DNA from: Caulobacterales bacterium 32-69-10
Lineage (GTDB): Bacteria > Pseudomonadota > Alphaproteobacteria > Caulobacterales > Caulobacteraceae
DNA: 7,147 nucleotides
Reading direction: 5' to 3'
Assembly: GCA_002280485.1 (NCBI GenBank)
Contig: NCED01000069.1
Span: forward strand, 1 to 7,147
Shown: piece after piece, positions 1 to 6,104 of the stretch
How the letters are laid out: each line of letters begins with the position of its first letter
Position numbering within the stretch: position 1 is the stretch's first letter
Notes under the pieces: generated by a model
What the model was told of the DNA's origin: nothing
Database searches by the model: none
What the model saw: only the letters and a program-made list of their open reading frames with translations
Position numbers and translations under genes: made by a program

Positions 1-901
1 CGGCCAGGCCGCGATAGGGCCGGTGGACGGTCCCCAGGTCGCCGATCAGCGGGCTGAAAATGTCGAGGAACCTGAGGCCCCGCGCCGCCGCGCCGGCGGC
101 GAGCGCCGCGTTGAAGAGCCGGTGCTGCGCCGTGCGCGCCGCCTCGTGCGGAATGTCGATGGCGCGCAGCCTCTGCGACAGGGCCACCGCGTTCGCCTCG
201 CCGTGCAGGTCGGCGATGTGGGCGTTGATGTAGCCCTGGCGCCACGCCGCGTCCGAGAGCGACGAGGGGAAGATCGACACCACCGTCGCGAACGGCTTCA
301 GCCGTTCGGGCAGGGCCCCGGCCAGAAAGCCCAGGTAACTGTCGACCGTACCGCGGACGAAATCGGAAAAGGCGTCCGGCTCGAAGGTGCGGCGCTCTTC
401 GCTGAGCCGCTTGAAGGTGAAGACGAACTCGACATCGACCTGGCCGAACTCGAACAGCACCGGGATCGGGGAGTCCGCTTCGGCAAGCTCGCTCAGCAGG
501 GCCGCGACCCTGTGATTCCACCCGGACAGGGAGGCGGGGTTGGCCAGCCCTCGGGCCGAGGAGCCCGTGCAGAGGAAATGCACCGGGAGCAGCCAGCGGC
601 CGTCGCGGGCCGAACGCCGGATAAGGTGCCGCGAATGGCTGTCTCCGATGACCACATAGGGCAGGGCGCCCTGCGCAGCGGCCGCCTTGAGGATGCGCCG
701 CCCCCGCGCGGGGTCCATCGCCATGGCGTCGCCCAGGGCCCGGGCCACGGTCAGGGCGGCGAAGTCGTGCGGCGGCCAGGGGAGGGGGCGGGCGAACAGC
801 CGGCGCAGGTTGGCCAGGGTCCGCCCATCGAACTCGAAGGCGCTGCTGCGCGCCTGCGCCCGCAGGGCCTCGACGACCTGCCGAAGCGGTGAACGAGCCA
901 C
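1..901 (-). CDS. SGNH/GDSL hydrolase-like protein, 3' end cut off by window
   Basis: An open minus-strand frame starts at about 901 and runs off the left edge, giving 300 codons without a stop. The only family signal I see is IGDSHS at residues 85-90, which matches the GDS(L) nucleophile block of SGNH hydrolases with His after the Ser. A second segment, FGQVD at 152-156, could be the G-x-N-D oxyanion block with the Asn missing. The usual D-x-x-H block should lie near the C-terminus and is probably outside the window. There is no signal peptide at the chosen start. That start is a GTG 8 bases after the hemB stop. No good ribosome binding site is visible, and the frame stays open upstream into hemB, so the true start is uncertain. 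Tight spacing suggests co-transcription with hemB. The substrate is unknown: the family includes esterases, acyltransferases and polysaccharide-modifying enzymes. That this is a real gene is fairly sure; the function is not. Confidence 0.72.
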   Translation of the reverse strand, partial: MARSPLRQVVEALRAQARSSAFEFDGRTLANLRRLFARPLPWPPHDFAALTVARALGDAMAMDPARGRRILKAAAAQGALPYVVIGDSHSRHLIRRSARDGRWLLPVHFLCTGSSARGLANPASLSGWNHRVAALLSELAEADSPIPVLFEFGQVDVEFVFTFKRLSEERRTFEPDAFSDFVRGTVDSYLGFLAGALPERLKPFATVVSIFPSSLSDAAWRQGYINAHIADLHGEANAVALSQRLRAIDIPHEAARTAQHRLFNAALAAGAAARGLRFLDIFSPLIGDLGTVHRPYRGLA

Positions 902-919
902 CGGCGCCCTCAGGCGCCG
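902..919. repeat. Hairpin over hemB stop and next gene's upstream site
   Basis: A perfect 7-bp inverted repeat (CGGCGCC at 902-908, GGCGCCG at 913-919) has a 4-base loop, CTCA. It contains the hemB stop codon at 910-912. It ends one base upstream of the proposed GTG start of the SGNH-like gene, so it covers the place where that gene's ribosome binding site should be. A role in translational coupling is inference only. It lacks a T tract, so it is not a convincing intrinsic terminator. Confidence 0.5.
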
Positions 920-1911
920 AGCAGCCGCGCCGCCCGGGGGGCGAAATAGGTGATGACGCCGGCGCAGCCCGCCCGCTTGAAGGCCGTGAGGCTCTCCAGG
1001 ATGGCGCGCTCCTCCTCCAGCCAGCCGTTCTGAGCGGCGGCCATCAGCATCGCGTACTCGCCGGACACCTGGTAGGCGAAGGTCGGCATGTTGAAGGCCT
1101 CGACCACCCGCTGGACGATGTCGAGATAGGGCATGCCCGGCTTGACCATGACCATGTCGGCGCCCTCGGCGATGTCCATCGCCACCTCGCGCAGGGCCTC
1201 GTCCGAATTGCCCGGGTCCATCTGATAGGTCTTCTTGTCGCCGCGCAGGGCCTTCGAGGACCCGATGGCGTCGCGGTAGGGGCCGTAGAAGGCCGAGGCG
1301 TACTTGGCGGCATAGGCCATGATCAGGGTGTCCTGGTGGCCCTCGGCCTCCAGCGCCTTCCTGATGGCGCCGACCCGCCCGTCCATCATGTCCGACGGGG
1401 CGAGGATGTCGCAGCCGGCCCGGACCTGCATCAGCCCCTGTTCGACCAGCCGCTCGATGGTGGCGTCGTTGACGATGCGGTCGCCCTCGAGCACCCCGTC
1501 ATGGCCGTGGTCGGTATAGGGGTCGAGCGCCACGTCGCACATGATCCCGACCTCGGGGGCGGCGTCCTTCATGGCCCGCACGGTGCGCGCGATCAGGCCG
1601 TTCGCGTCGAAGGCCTGGGTTCCCGCCGCGTCCTTCTTCTCCCCGTCGATATAGGGGAAGACCGCGATGGCCGGGATGCCCAGGGCGCGGGCTTCCTTGG
1701 CCGCCTCCACGGCGCGGGCCAGGGAGAAGCGCGGGCTGCCCGGCATGGACGAAATGGTGATTTCGGGCTCGGTCCCGTCGTGCACCACCATCGACCAGAT
1801 CAGGTCGGCGGGGGTCAGCACGCTCTCGCGCACCAACCGCCGGATCCAGTCCGCCTGTCGCAGGCGGCGCGGCCGCAGATGGGGATAGGAAGCCAGGGGC
1901 GCTCTGGTCAT
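910..1911 (-). CDS. hemB: Delta-aminolevulinic acid dehydratase (porphobilinogen synthase)
   Basis: This cytoplasmic enzyme condenses two 5-aminolevulinate molecules into porphobilinogen, the second step of Shemin-pathway heme synthesis. The protein is 333 residues, a normal length. Both Schiff-base lysines are visible: K203 in AYAAKYASAFYGP and K257 in MVMVKPGMPY. Other family landmarks are SMPGSPRFS at 55-63, FPYIDGEKKD at 85-94 and APSDMMDGR at 171-179. The metal segment, CDVALDPYTDHGHDG at 125-139, has Ala and Asp where zinc-type enzymes carry three cysteines. It therefore belongs to the aspartate-type group, whose members are generally magnesium-dependent. I chose the ATG at 1911 because MTRAPLASYPHLRPRRLR resembles known HemB N-termini. 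An in-frame ATG at 1986 would add 25 residues with no family resemblance. No strong ribosome binding site is seen at either start. The gene is divergent from the hydrolase at 2049 and is followed closely by the SGNH-like gene. Confidence 0.97.
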   Translation of the reverse strand: MTRAPLASYPHLRPRRLRQADWIRRLVRESVLTPADLIWSMVVHDGTEPEITISSMPGSPRFSLARAVEAAKEARALGIPAIAVFPYIDGEKKDAAGTQAFDANGLIARTVRAMKDAAPEVGIMCDVALDPYTDHGHDGVLEGDRIVNDATIERLVEQGLMQVRAGCDILAPSDMMDGRVGAIRKALEAEGHQDTLIMAYAAKYASAFYGPYRDAIGSSKALRGDKKTYQMDPGNSDEALREVAMDIAEGADMVMVKPGMPYLDIVQRVVEAFNMPTFAYQVSGEYAMLMAAAQNGWLEEERAILESLTAFKRAGCAGVITYFAPRAARLLGA

Positions 1912-2048
1912 GGGGTCGCTTTCGCCGATCCGGCGGGCGGTGGCAAGGTGGAGGGCTATGCATTGCGTCTGCGGGCCCCAGACCAACGCCGCCCTTGACG
2001 CGGGCGTCCGCCCTGCCCAGCCTGTGCCGCCGTCCTCCAGGAGCCTCC
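1912..2048. promoter_or_regulatory. Divergent intergenic region, hemB / hydrolase operon
   Basis: These 137 bases separate the hemB start on the minus strand from the plus-strand hydrolase start, so promoters for both directions should lie here or just inside the genes. I could not assign a convincing -35/-10 pair on either strand. The one clear signal is AGGAG at 2039-2043, five bases before the ATG at 2049, which fixes the hydrolase start. Confidence 0.45.
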
Positions 2049-3092
2049 ATGAGCGACAGCGCGACCCAGGTCATCGTCCGCAGGGAAGGCCGCACCGGCC
2101 GGCTGAGCCTCAACCGGCCGCGGGCCCTGCACGCCCTCGACCTCGACATGTGCCGGATCATTACCGACGCCCTGCTGGCGTGGCGGGACGATCCCGAGGT
2201 CGAGGCGGTGATGATCGACCATGAGGGGGACCGGGGCTTCTGCGCGGGCGGCGACATCCGGGCCGCGGCGGCGGACGCAGAGGCCGCCAAGGCCTTCTTC
2301 CTCGCCGAATACCGGCTCAACGCCCTGCTGCACGCCTATCCCAAGCCCATCCTGGCGGTGATGGACGGCATCGCCATGGGCGGCGGGCTGGGGCTGTCGT
2401 GGCCCTGCCGCTACCGGGTGGCGACCGAGCGTTCGGTCCTGGCCATGCCGGAGAGCGCCATCGGCCTGTTCCCCGACGTCGGCATGGGCTGGCGCCTGCC
2501 GCGCCTGCCCGGCGCCGCCGGCCTGTGGTTCGCGCTCACCGGCGCCCGCATCGGTCCGGCCGACGCCCTGCTGCTGGGCCTCGCCACCGACTATGTGCCG
2601 AGCGCCCGGCTGGCCTCGCTCAAGACCGCCTTCGCCGCCGACCCCCGCATGATCGAGGAGACCCTGACCGAGCTGGAGGGCGACGCCGGCGAGCCGCCGG
2701 TCTCCCTGGTCCGCGACGACATCGACCGGCTGTTCGGCCAGCCGAGCGTCGAGGCGATCGTGCGGGCGCTGGAGCGGGACGGATCGCCCTGGGCCTTGGC
2801 GCAGCTGGAGACCCTGAACGCCGCCTCGCCGACCACGCTCAAGGTCGCCTTCCGGCTTCTGGAGCAGGGCGCGAAGGTCGAGAGCCTGGAGGAGGAGATG
2901 GCCCAGGAATACGCCCTGGCCATCCGCATCGCGGCCGGGCACGACTTCCGCGAAGGCGTCCGCGCCGTCCTGATCGATAAGGACAAGGCCCCGCGCTGGC
3001 GACCGGCGACGCTCGCACAGGTTGATAAAACCACGATCGACGGCCTATTCGCGCCGCTTCCCCCCGCAGAACAGTGGACGCCGTTGGCTTAA
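2049..3092 (+). CDS. 3-hydroxyisobutyryl-CoA hydrolase (enoyl-CoA hydratase/isomerase family)
   Basis: This enzyme hydrolyses 3-hydroxyisobutyryl-CoA to 3-hydroxyisobutyrate and CoA in valine breakdown in the cytoplasm. The 347-residue length fits this subgroup and exceeds the roughly 260 residues of simple enoyl-CoA hydratases. Crotonase-fold motifs appear in order: SLNRPRALHAL at 20-30, the oxyanion-hole segment GFCAGGDIR at 63-71, MGGGLGLS at 110-117, and MPESAIGLFPDVG at 133-145. In that last segment E135 and D143 match the catalytic acidic positions of the hydrolase. The C-terminal signature DFREGVRAVLIDKD at 299-312, followed by P-x-W-x-P, is also typical of the hydrolase rather than a hydratase. 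The ATG at 2049 is preceded by AGGAG at 2039-2043. An in-frame TTG at 1995 would add 18 residues and lacks such a site. The gene is first of three co-directional genes. A hydratase acting on other acyl-CoAs cannot be excluded from sequence alone. Confidence 0.9.
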   Translation: MSDSATQVIVRREGRTGRLSLNRPRALHALDLDMCRIITDALLAWRDDPEVEAVMIDHEGDRGFCAGGDIRAAAADAEAAKAFFLAEYRLNALLHAYPKPILAVMDGIAMGGGLGLSWPCRYRVATERSVLAMPESAIGLFPDVGMGWRLPRLPGAAGLWFALTGARIGPADALLLGLATDYVPSARLASLKTAFAADPRMIEETLTELEGDAGEPPVSLVRDDIDRLFGQPSVEAIVRALERDGSPWALAQLETLNAASPTTLKVAFRLLEQGAKVESLEEEMAQEYALAIRIAAGHDFREGVRAVLIDKDKAPRWRPATLAQVDKTTIDGLFAPLPPAEQWTPLA

Positions 3093-3099
3093 CGGGTCA

Positions 3100-3124
3100 G
3101 GCTTATCCCCAACAGGAATAAGCC
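3100..3124. repeat. Inverted repeat directly before a ribosome binding site
   Basis: GGCTTAT at 3100-3106 pairs with ATAAGCC at 3118-3124. Two further C-G pairs inside are separated from the main stem by one C/A mismatch. The hairpin starts 7 bases after the hydrolase stop codon and ends exactly where the AGGGAGG ribosome binding site of the next gene begins. No T tract follows on either strand, so an intrinsic terminator is unlikely. A role in mRNA processing, differential stability or access to the binding site is possible. Confidence 0.6.
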
Positions 3125-3131
3125 AGGGAGG
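3125..3131 (+). promoter_or_regulatory. Ribosome binding site deciding a TTG start
   Basis: AGGGAGG lies five bases upstream of TTG at 3137-3139. This strong site, together with the signal peptide that begins at that codon, fixes a TTG start for the first methyltransferase-like gene; no ATG competes with it. Confidence 0.8.
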
Positions 3132-3136
3132 CTAAG

Positions 3137-3892
3137 TTGAACCGCGCGTCCATCGCTCTCGCCGCCGCCGTGCTGCTGGGCTCCACCGCCCTCGCGTCCA
3201 CCGCCACGGCTCAGGTCACCCCCGCCATCACCGCCGCCGTCGCCGACGCCGGTCGTCCCGCCGCCGACAAGGCCCGCGACGCCGACCGCAAGCCGGCGGA
3301 CGTGGTCGGCTATTCGGGCATGAAGGCCGGCGACAAGGTGGCCGACCTGTTCCCGGGCGGCGGCTATTTCACCCGCATCTTCTCCAAGGTCGTGGGGCCG
3401 CAGGGCAAGGTCTATGCGGTGGTCCCCGACACCCCGGCGCCGCGCCCGGCCGCCGTCCAGGCCATGGCCGACCTCGTCAAGGCCTATCCCAATGTGACGG
3501 TGGTGGGCGGCTCCCTCGCCAGCTTCAATCCGCCCGAGAAGCTGGACGTGGTGTGGACCTCGGAGAACTACCACGACTTCCGCAACCCGATGTTCGGCGG
3601 CCTGAACATGGCCGCGCTCAACAAGGCGGTGTTCAACGCCCTGAAGCCCGGCGGCGTCTACTACATCGAGGACCACGCCGCGGCCGCCGGCGCCGGCGCT
3701 ACGGTCACCGACACCCTGCACCGCATCGATCCGGCCCTGGTCAAGCAGGAGGTCGAGGCGGCCGGCTTCCGGCTCGAACTGCAGACCGACATTCTCGCCC
3801 ATCCGGACGACCCGAAGACGGCGGCGGTGTTCGACCCGTCGGTGCGCGGCAAGACCGACAAGTTCGTCATGCGCTTCCGCAAGCCCCGCTAA
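3137..3892 (+). CDS. Exported class I methyltransferase-like protein, copy 1
   Basis: This 251-residue protein opens with a classic signal peptide: MNR, a hydrophobic stretch at 5-20, then ALASTATA with likely cleavage after A25. The mature part has a class I SAM-methyltransferase layout. The glycine-rich loop is VADLFPGGGYFT at 68-79, followed by GKVYAVVP at 90-97 as the next strand. WTSENYHDFRN lies at 140-150, LKPGGVYYIEDH at 169-180 resembles the motif IV/post-I region, and HRID is at 195-198. I recognise the family as the predicted methyltransferases of COG4798, with no established substrate. RPAADKARDADRKP at 40-53 is shared with the next gene. There are no cysteines anywhere in the protein. 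Translation begins at TTG, fixed by AGGGAGG. It follows the hydrolase by 44 bases and precedes its paralogue by 28, suggesting one operon. Catalytic activity outside the cytoplasm is unproven, because SAM is not known to be available there. Confidence 0.85.
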   Translation: MNRASIALAAAVLLGSTALASTATAQVTPAITAAVADAGRPAADKARDADRKPADVVGYSGMKAGDKVADLFPGGGYFTRIFSKVVGPQGKVYAVVPDTPAPRPAAVQAMADLVKAYPNVTVVGGSLASFNPPEKLDVVWTSENYHDFRNPMFGGLNMAALNKAVFNALKPGGVYYIEDHAAAAGAGATVTDTLHRIDPALVKQEVEAAGFRLELQTDILAHPDDPKTAAVFDPSVRGKTDKFVMRFRKPR

Positions 3893-3906
3893 GCCTTTTC
3901 AAACCC

Positions 3907-3912
3907 GAGGAG
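3907..3912 (+). promoter_or_regulatory. Ribosome binding site deciding a GTG start
   Basis: GAGGAG lies eight bases upstream of GTG at 3921-3923 and fixes that codon as the start of the second methyltransferase-like gene. The signal peptide begins there too. Confidence 0.8.
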
Positions 3913-3920
3913 TCCCACCC

Positions 3921-4646
3921 GTGAAGACCGCCTTCTGCGCCGCCCTGCTGGGCGCCACCCTGCTCGCCGCCCCCGCCTTCGCCGCCATGCCCCCCGCGGC
4001 CGGCCCGATCACCGCCGAGCGTCCCGCCGGCGACATGGCGCGCGACGCCAACCGCAAGCCGAACGAGATCATGGCCTTCGCCGGCGTGAAGTCCGGCATG
4101 ACGATCGGCGAACTGGGCTCCGGCGGCGGCTACTACACCCGCCTGCTGTCCAAGGCCGTGGGGCCGAGCGGCAAAGTCTACGCCTTCGTCACCCAGCCCC
4201 AGGTCGCGGCTGGGCGCACCGCCAACCTCGAGGCCCTGGCCAAGGTGCTGGGCAACGTCGAGGTCGTGGTCGTTCCCACCCTGGCGGCGCTCAAGACCCC
4301 GACCCCGGCCGACCTGTTCTGGACCACCGAGAACTACCACGACTTCCACAACAACGGCGGCGACATCGCCGCCCTGAACAAGGCGGTGTTCGACAGCCTC
4401 AAGCCCGGCGGGGTCTTCTTCGTCGAGGACCACTCGGCCGCGAAGGGCGCCGGGCTGGCGGCCACCTCCTCGGTGCACCGCATGGACGAGGACGTCGCAA
4501 AGGCCGAGCTGCAGGCCGCCGGTTTCCGCCTCGACGGCGAGACCAACCTGCTCCGCAACCCGGCCGACAACAAGTCGGGCGCCAACGCCGAATCGGGCAG
4601 CTTCAACAGCGACCGCTTCGGCCTGCGCATGAAGAAGCCCGGCTAA
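3921..4646 (+). CDS. Exported class I methyltransferase-like protein, copy 2
   Basis: This 241-residue paralogue of the preceding gene also carries a signal peptide: MK, a hydrophobic core at about 4-17, and APAFA with likely cleavage after A21. C6 is too close to the N-terminus and lacks a lipobox, so I do not call it a lipoprotein. The glycine-rich loop is IGELGSGGGYYT at 62-73, closer to the standard E/D-x-G-x-G-x-G than in copy 1. It is followed by GKVYAFV at 84-90, WTTENYHDFHN at 134-144, LKPGGVFFVEDH at 160-171 and HRMD at 186-189. RPAGDMARDANRKP at 34-47 mirrors copy 1. The mature protein has no cysteine. The same COG4798-type family is inferred, with unknown substrate. By eye the two proteins keep the same motif order with clear but partial identity, so the duplication is probably old rather than a recent copy. 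A strong hairpin follows 10 bases after the stop codon. Confidence 0.85.
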   Translation: MKTAFCAALLGATLLAAPAFAAMPPAAGPITAERPAGDMARDANRKPNEIMAFAGVKSGMTIGELGSGGGYYTRLLSKAVGPSGKVYAFVTQPQVAAGRTANLEALAKVLGNVEVVVVPTLAALKTPTPADLFWTTENYHDFHNNGGDIAALNKAVFDSLKPGGVFFVEDHSAAKGAGLAATSSVHRMDEDVAKAELQAAGFRLDGETNLLRNPADNKSGANAESGSFNSDRFGLRMKKPG

Positions 4647-4656
4647 GGCCTCCAAC

Positions 4657-4685
4657 CCGCGTCCTCCGCTCGGCGGAGGGCGCGG
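4657..4685 (+). terminator. Strong GC hairpin after the methyltransferase pair, possible terminator
   Basis: A 13-bp stem is formed by 4657-4669 and 4673-4685, with one T-G wobble and a 3-base loop, TCG. Its core is CCTCCGC/GCGGAGG. It begins 10 bases after the stop of the second methyltransferase-like gene, where an operon end is expected. No T tract follows, so it is not a canonical intrinsic terminator. It could stall polymerase, protect the 3' end of the mRNA, or work with Rho. Confidence 0.5.
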
Positions 4686-4711
4686 CTCCGAGGGTGCGGC
4701 CCCGCGTCGCG

Positions 4712-4727
4712 CGCAGGCTCGCCTGCG
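4712..4727. repeat. Short inverted repeat in hemA upstream region
   Basis: CGCAGGC at 4712-4718 and GCCTGCG at 4721-4727 are separated by TC. The tight centre suggests either a small hairpin, with the inner pairs open, or a protein-binding dyad. No regulator can be assigned. Confidence 0.4.
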
Positions 4728-4729
4728 TC

Positions 4730-4768
4730 GTGTAGGCGCACGCGCTTTCGGGGGGAGACGGCCTACAC
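4730..4768. repeat. 8-bp inverted repeat upstream of hemA
   Basis: GTGTAGGC at 4730-4737 and GCCTACAC at 4761-4768 are perfect inverted arms 23 bases apart. The right arm lies just before an AT-rich patch (TAATAT at 4773-4778) that could be a promoter -10. The pair could be an operator with two half-sites or a stem in a transcript. Function is inferred from position only. Confidence 0.45.
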
Positions 4769-4772
4769 TACG

Positions 4773-4778
4773 TAATAT
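4773..4778 (+). promoter_or_regulatory. Candidate -10 element for hemA
   Basis: TAATAT sits in a short AT-rich island within very GC-rich DNA, 78 bases before the hemA ATG. I found no good -35 at the usual spacing, so this is a weak call resting on base composition and position. Confidence 0.3.
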
Positions 4779-4784
4779 CCGTAA

Positions 4785-4800
4785 GTGGACGCGTGGACGG
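4785..4800. repeat. Tandem 8-base direct repeat upstream of hemA
   Basis: GTGGACGC at 4785-4792 is followed at once by GTGGACGG at 4793-4800, differing only in the last base. It lies just downstream of the candidate -10, so a head-to-tail pair of regulator half-sites is conceivable. Chance in GC-rich DNA is also plausible. Confidence 0.3.
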
Positions 4801-4856
4801 ATCAATGCCAAAACCCGCGCCGCATCGAGAGTTGGTCACAAGGCTGAGCCGGATAG

Positions 4857-6089
4857 ATGGAAGCCGCCGCTTATAAGTCCGCTTTCCGCGCCGCCATCGA
4901 GCAGGTGCGATCCGAAGGACGGTATCGTGTGTTCGCGGACCTGAAGCGCCGCCGCGGCGATTTTCCGCGCGCCGTCTGGACCTCGCCCGCGGGCGAGGAA
5001 AAGGAAGTCGTGGTCTGGTGCTCGAACGACTACCTCGGCCAGGGTCAGAACCCGGTGGTGCTGGACGCCATGCACGCGGCGATCGACGCCGGCGGCTCCG
5101 GCTCGGGCGGCACCCGCAACATCTCTGGCACCAACCACTTCCACGTCGAGCTGGAGGCCGAGCTGGCCGACCTGCACGGCAAGGAAGCGGCCCTGCTGTT
5201 CACGTCGGGCTACGTCTCCAACGACGCGACCCTGTCGACCCTCTACAAGATCCTGCCCGGCCTGATCGTTTTCTCCGACGCCTTCAACCACAACTCGATG
5301 ATCGCCGGCATCCGCCATGGCGGCGGCGAGAAGCGGATCTACCGCCACAACGACCTGGCCCACCTTGAAGAGCTGCTGGCCGCCGCGCCTGCGGGCGCGC
5401 CCAAGCTGGTGGCTTTCGAGAGCGTCTATTCGATGGACGGCGACATCGCCGACATCCGCGGCACCGTCGCGCTCGCGAAGAAGTACGGCGCGCTCACCTA
5501 CATCGACGAAGTCCATGCCGTCGGCATGTACGGCCCCCGCGGCGGCGGCGTCGCCGAGCGCGACGGGGTGATGGACCAGATCGACATCTGCGAAGGCACC
5601 CTGGGCAAGGCCTTCGGCGTCATGGGCGGCTATATCGCCGCCGACGCGGACCTGATCGACGCCATCCGCCTGTATGCCGCCGGCTTCATCTTCACCACCT
5701 CGCTGCCCCCGGCCTTGACCGCCGGCGCTAGCGCCTCGGTGCGCTGGCTGAAGGAAAACAACGACGTCCGCGTGCTGCACCAGGAGCGGGCCGAGACGCT
5801 CAAGGTCCGCCTGCGCAAGGAGGGCATCCAGGTGATGCCTTCGGTCAGCCACATCGTGCCGGTGCTGGTGGGCGACCCCGTCCACACCAAGATGGTGTCG
5901 GATATGCTGCTGCAGGACTTCTCGATCTATGTGCAGCCGATCAACTACCCGACCGTGCCGCGCGGCACCGAGCGCCTGCGGTTCACTCCGACCCCCTTCC
6001 ACACCGACGCCATGATGGACGACCTGGTCGGCGCCATGGACACTCTGTGGACCGCGTGCAACGTCAAGCGCCACCGGGCGGCGGCTTAA
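4857..6089 (+). CDS. hemA: 5-aminolevulinate synthase (Shemin pathway)
   Basis: This PLP-dependent cytoplasmic enzyme condenses glycine with succinyl-CoA to 5-aminolevulinate, CO2 and CoA, the committed step of heme synthesis in alphaproteobacteria. The length of 410 residues is normal. Landmarks are [14 protein letters not shown] at 21-34, [11 protein letters not shown] at 54-64, the glycine-rich [12 protein letters not shown] at 81-92, [13 protein letters not shown] at 143-155, [12 protein letters not shown] at 215-226 with D217 for the PLP ring nitrogen, and [14 protein letters not shown] at 246-259 with Schiff-base K251. These features favour the synthase over the related KBL and BioF enzymes, especially the N-terminal segment and the C-terminal [11 protein letters not shown]. 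The ATG at 4857 is preceded immediately by an in-frame TAG at 4854-4856, so no start further upstream is possible. The ribosome binding site is weak. I see no Cys-Pro heme-regulatory motif near the N-terminus. The gene stands alone on its strand, convergent with mucR. Confidence 0.97.
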   Translation: MEAAAYKSAFRAAIEQVRSEGRYRVFADLKRRRGDFPRAVWTSPAGEEKEVVVWCSNDYLGQGQNPVVLDAMHAAIDAGGSGSGGTRNISGTNHFHVELEAELADLHGKEAALLFTSGYVSNDATLSTLYKILPGLIVFSDAFNHNSMIAGIRHGGGEKRIYRHNDLAHLEELLAAAPAGAPKLVAFESVYSMDGDIADIRGTVALAKKYGALTYIDEVHAVGMYGPRGGGVAERDGVMDQIDICEGTLGKAFGVMGGYIAADADLIDAIRLYAAGFIFTTSLPPALTAGASASVRWLKENNDVRVLHQERAETLKVRLRKEGIQVMPSVSHIVPVLVGDPVHTKMVSDMLLQDFSIYVQPINYPTVPRGTERLRFTPTPFHTDAMMDDLVGAMDTLWTACNVKRHRAAA

Positions 6090-6104
6090 AAATTCGCTGA
6101 TCGT

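Noticed and set aside
23..892. 289-codon plus-strand open frame opposite the SGNH-like gene
   Set aside because: The product is Arg/Gly/Gln-rich without motifs, whereas the minus-strand frame carries IGDSHS and has normal amino acid composition.
889..1998. 369-codon plus-strand open frame opposite hemB
   Set aside because: hemB is unambiguous on the minus strand; this is its shadow.
3936..3938. Cysteine 6 of the second methyltransferase-like protein as a lipoprotein site
   Set aside because: It lies before the hydrophobic core and lacks a lipobox; AFA at 19-21 is a better signal peptidase I site.
4800..4805. ATCAA resembling half of an FNR/FixK box upstream of hemA
   Set aside because: The matching TTGAT half at the required 4-base spacing is absent.
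3089..4811. Two minus-strand open frames opposite the methyltransferase-like genes
   Set aside because: Both products are Gly/Val/His/Arg-rich shadows. The plus-strand genes have ribosome binding sites, signal peptides and family motifs.
4836..6074. 412-codon open frame on the strand opposite hemA
   Set aside because: It mirrors hemA almost end to end. Long antisense frames are expected in very GC-rich genes, and its product is a low-complexity mix rich in Gly, Val, His, Asp and Arg with no family motif.
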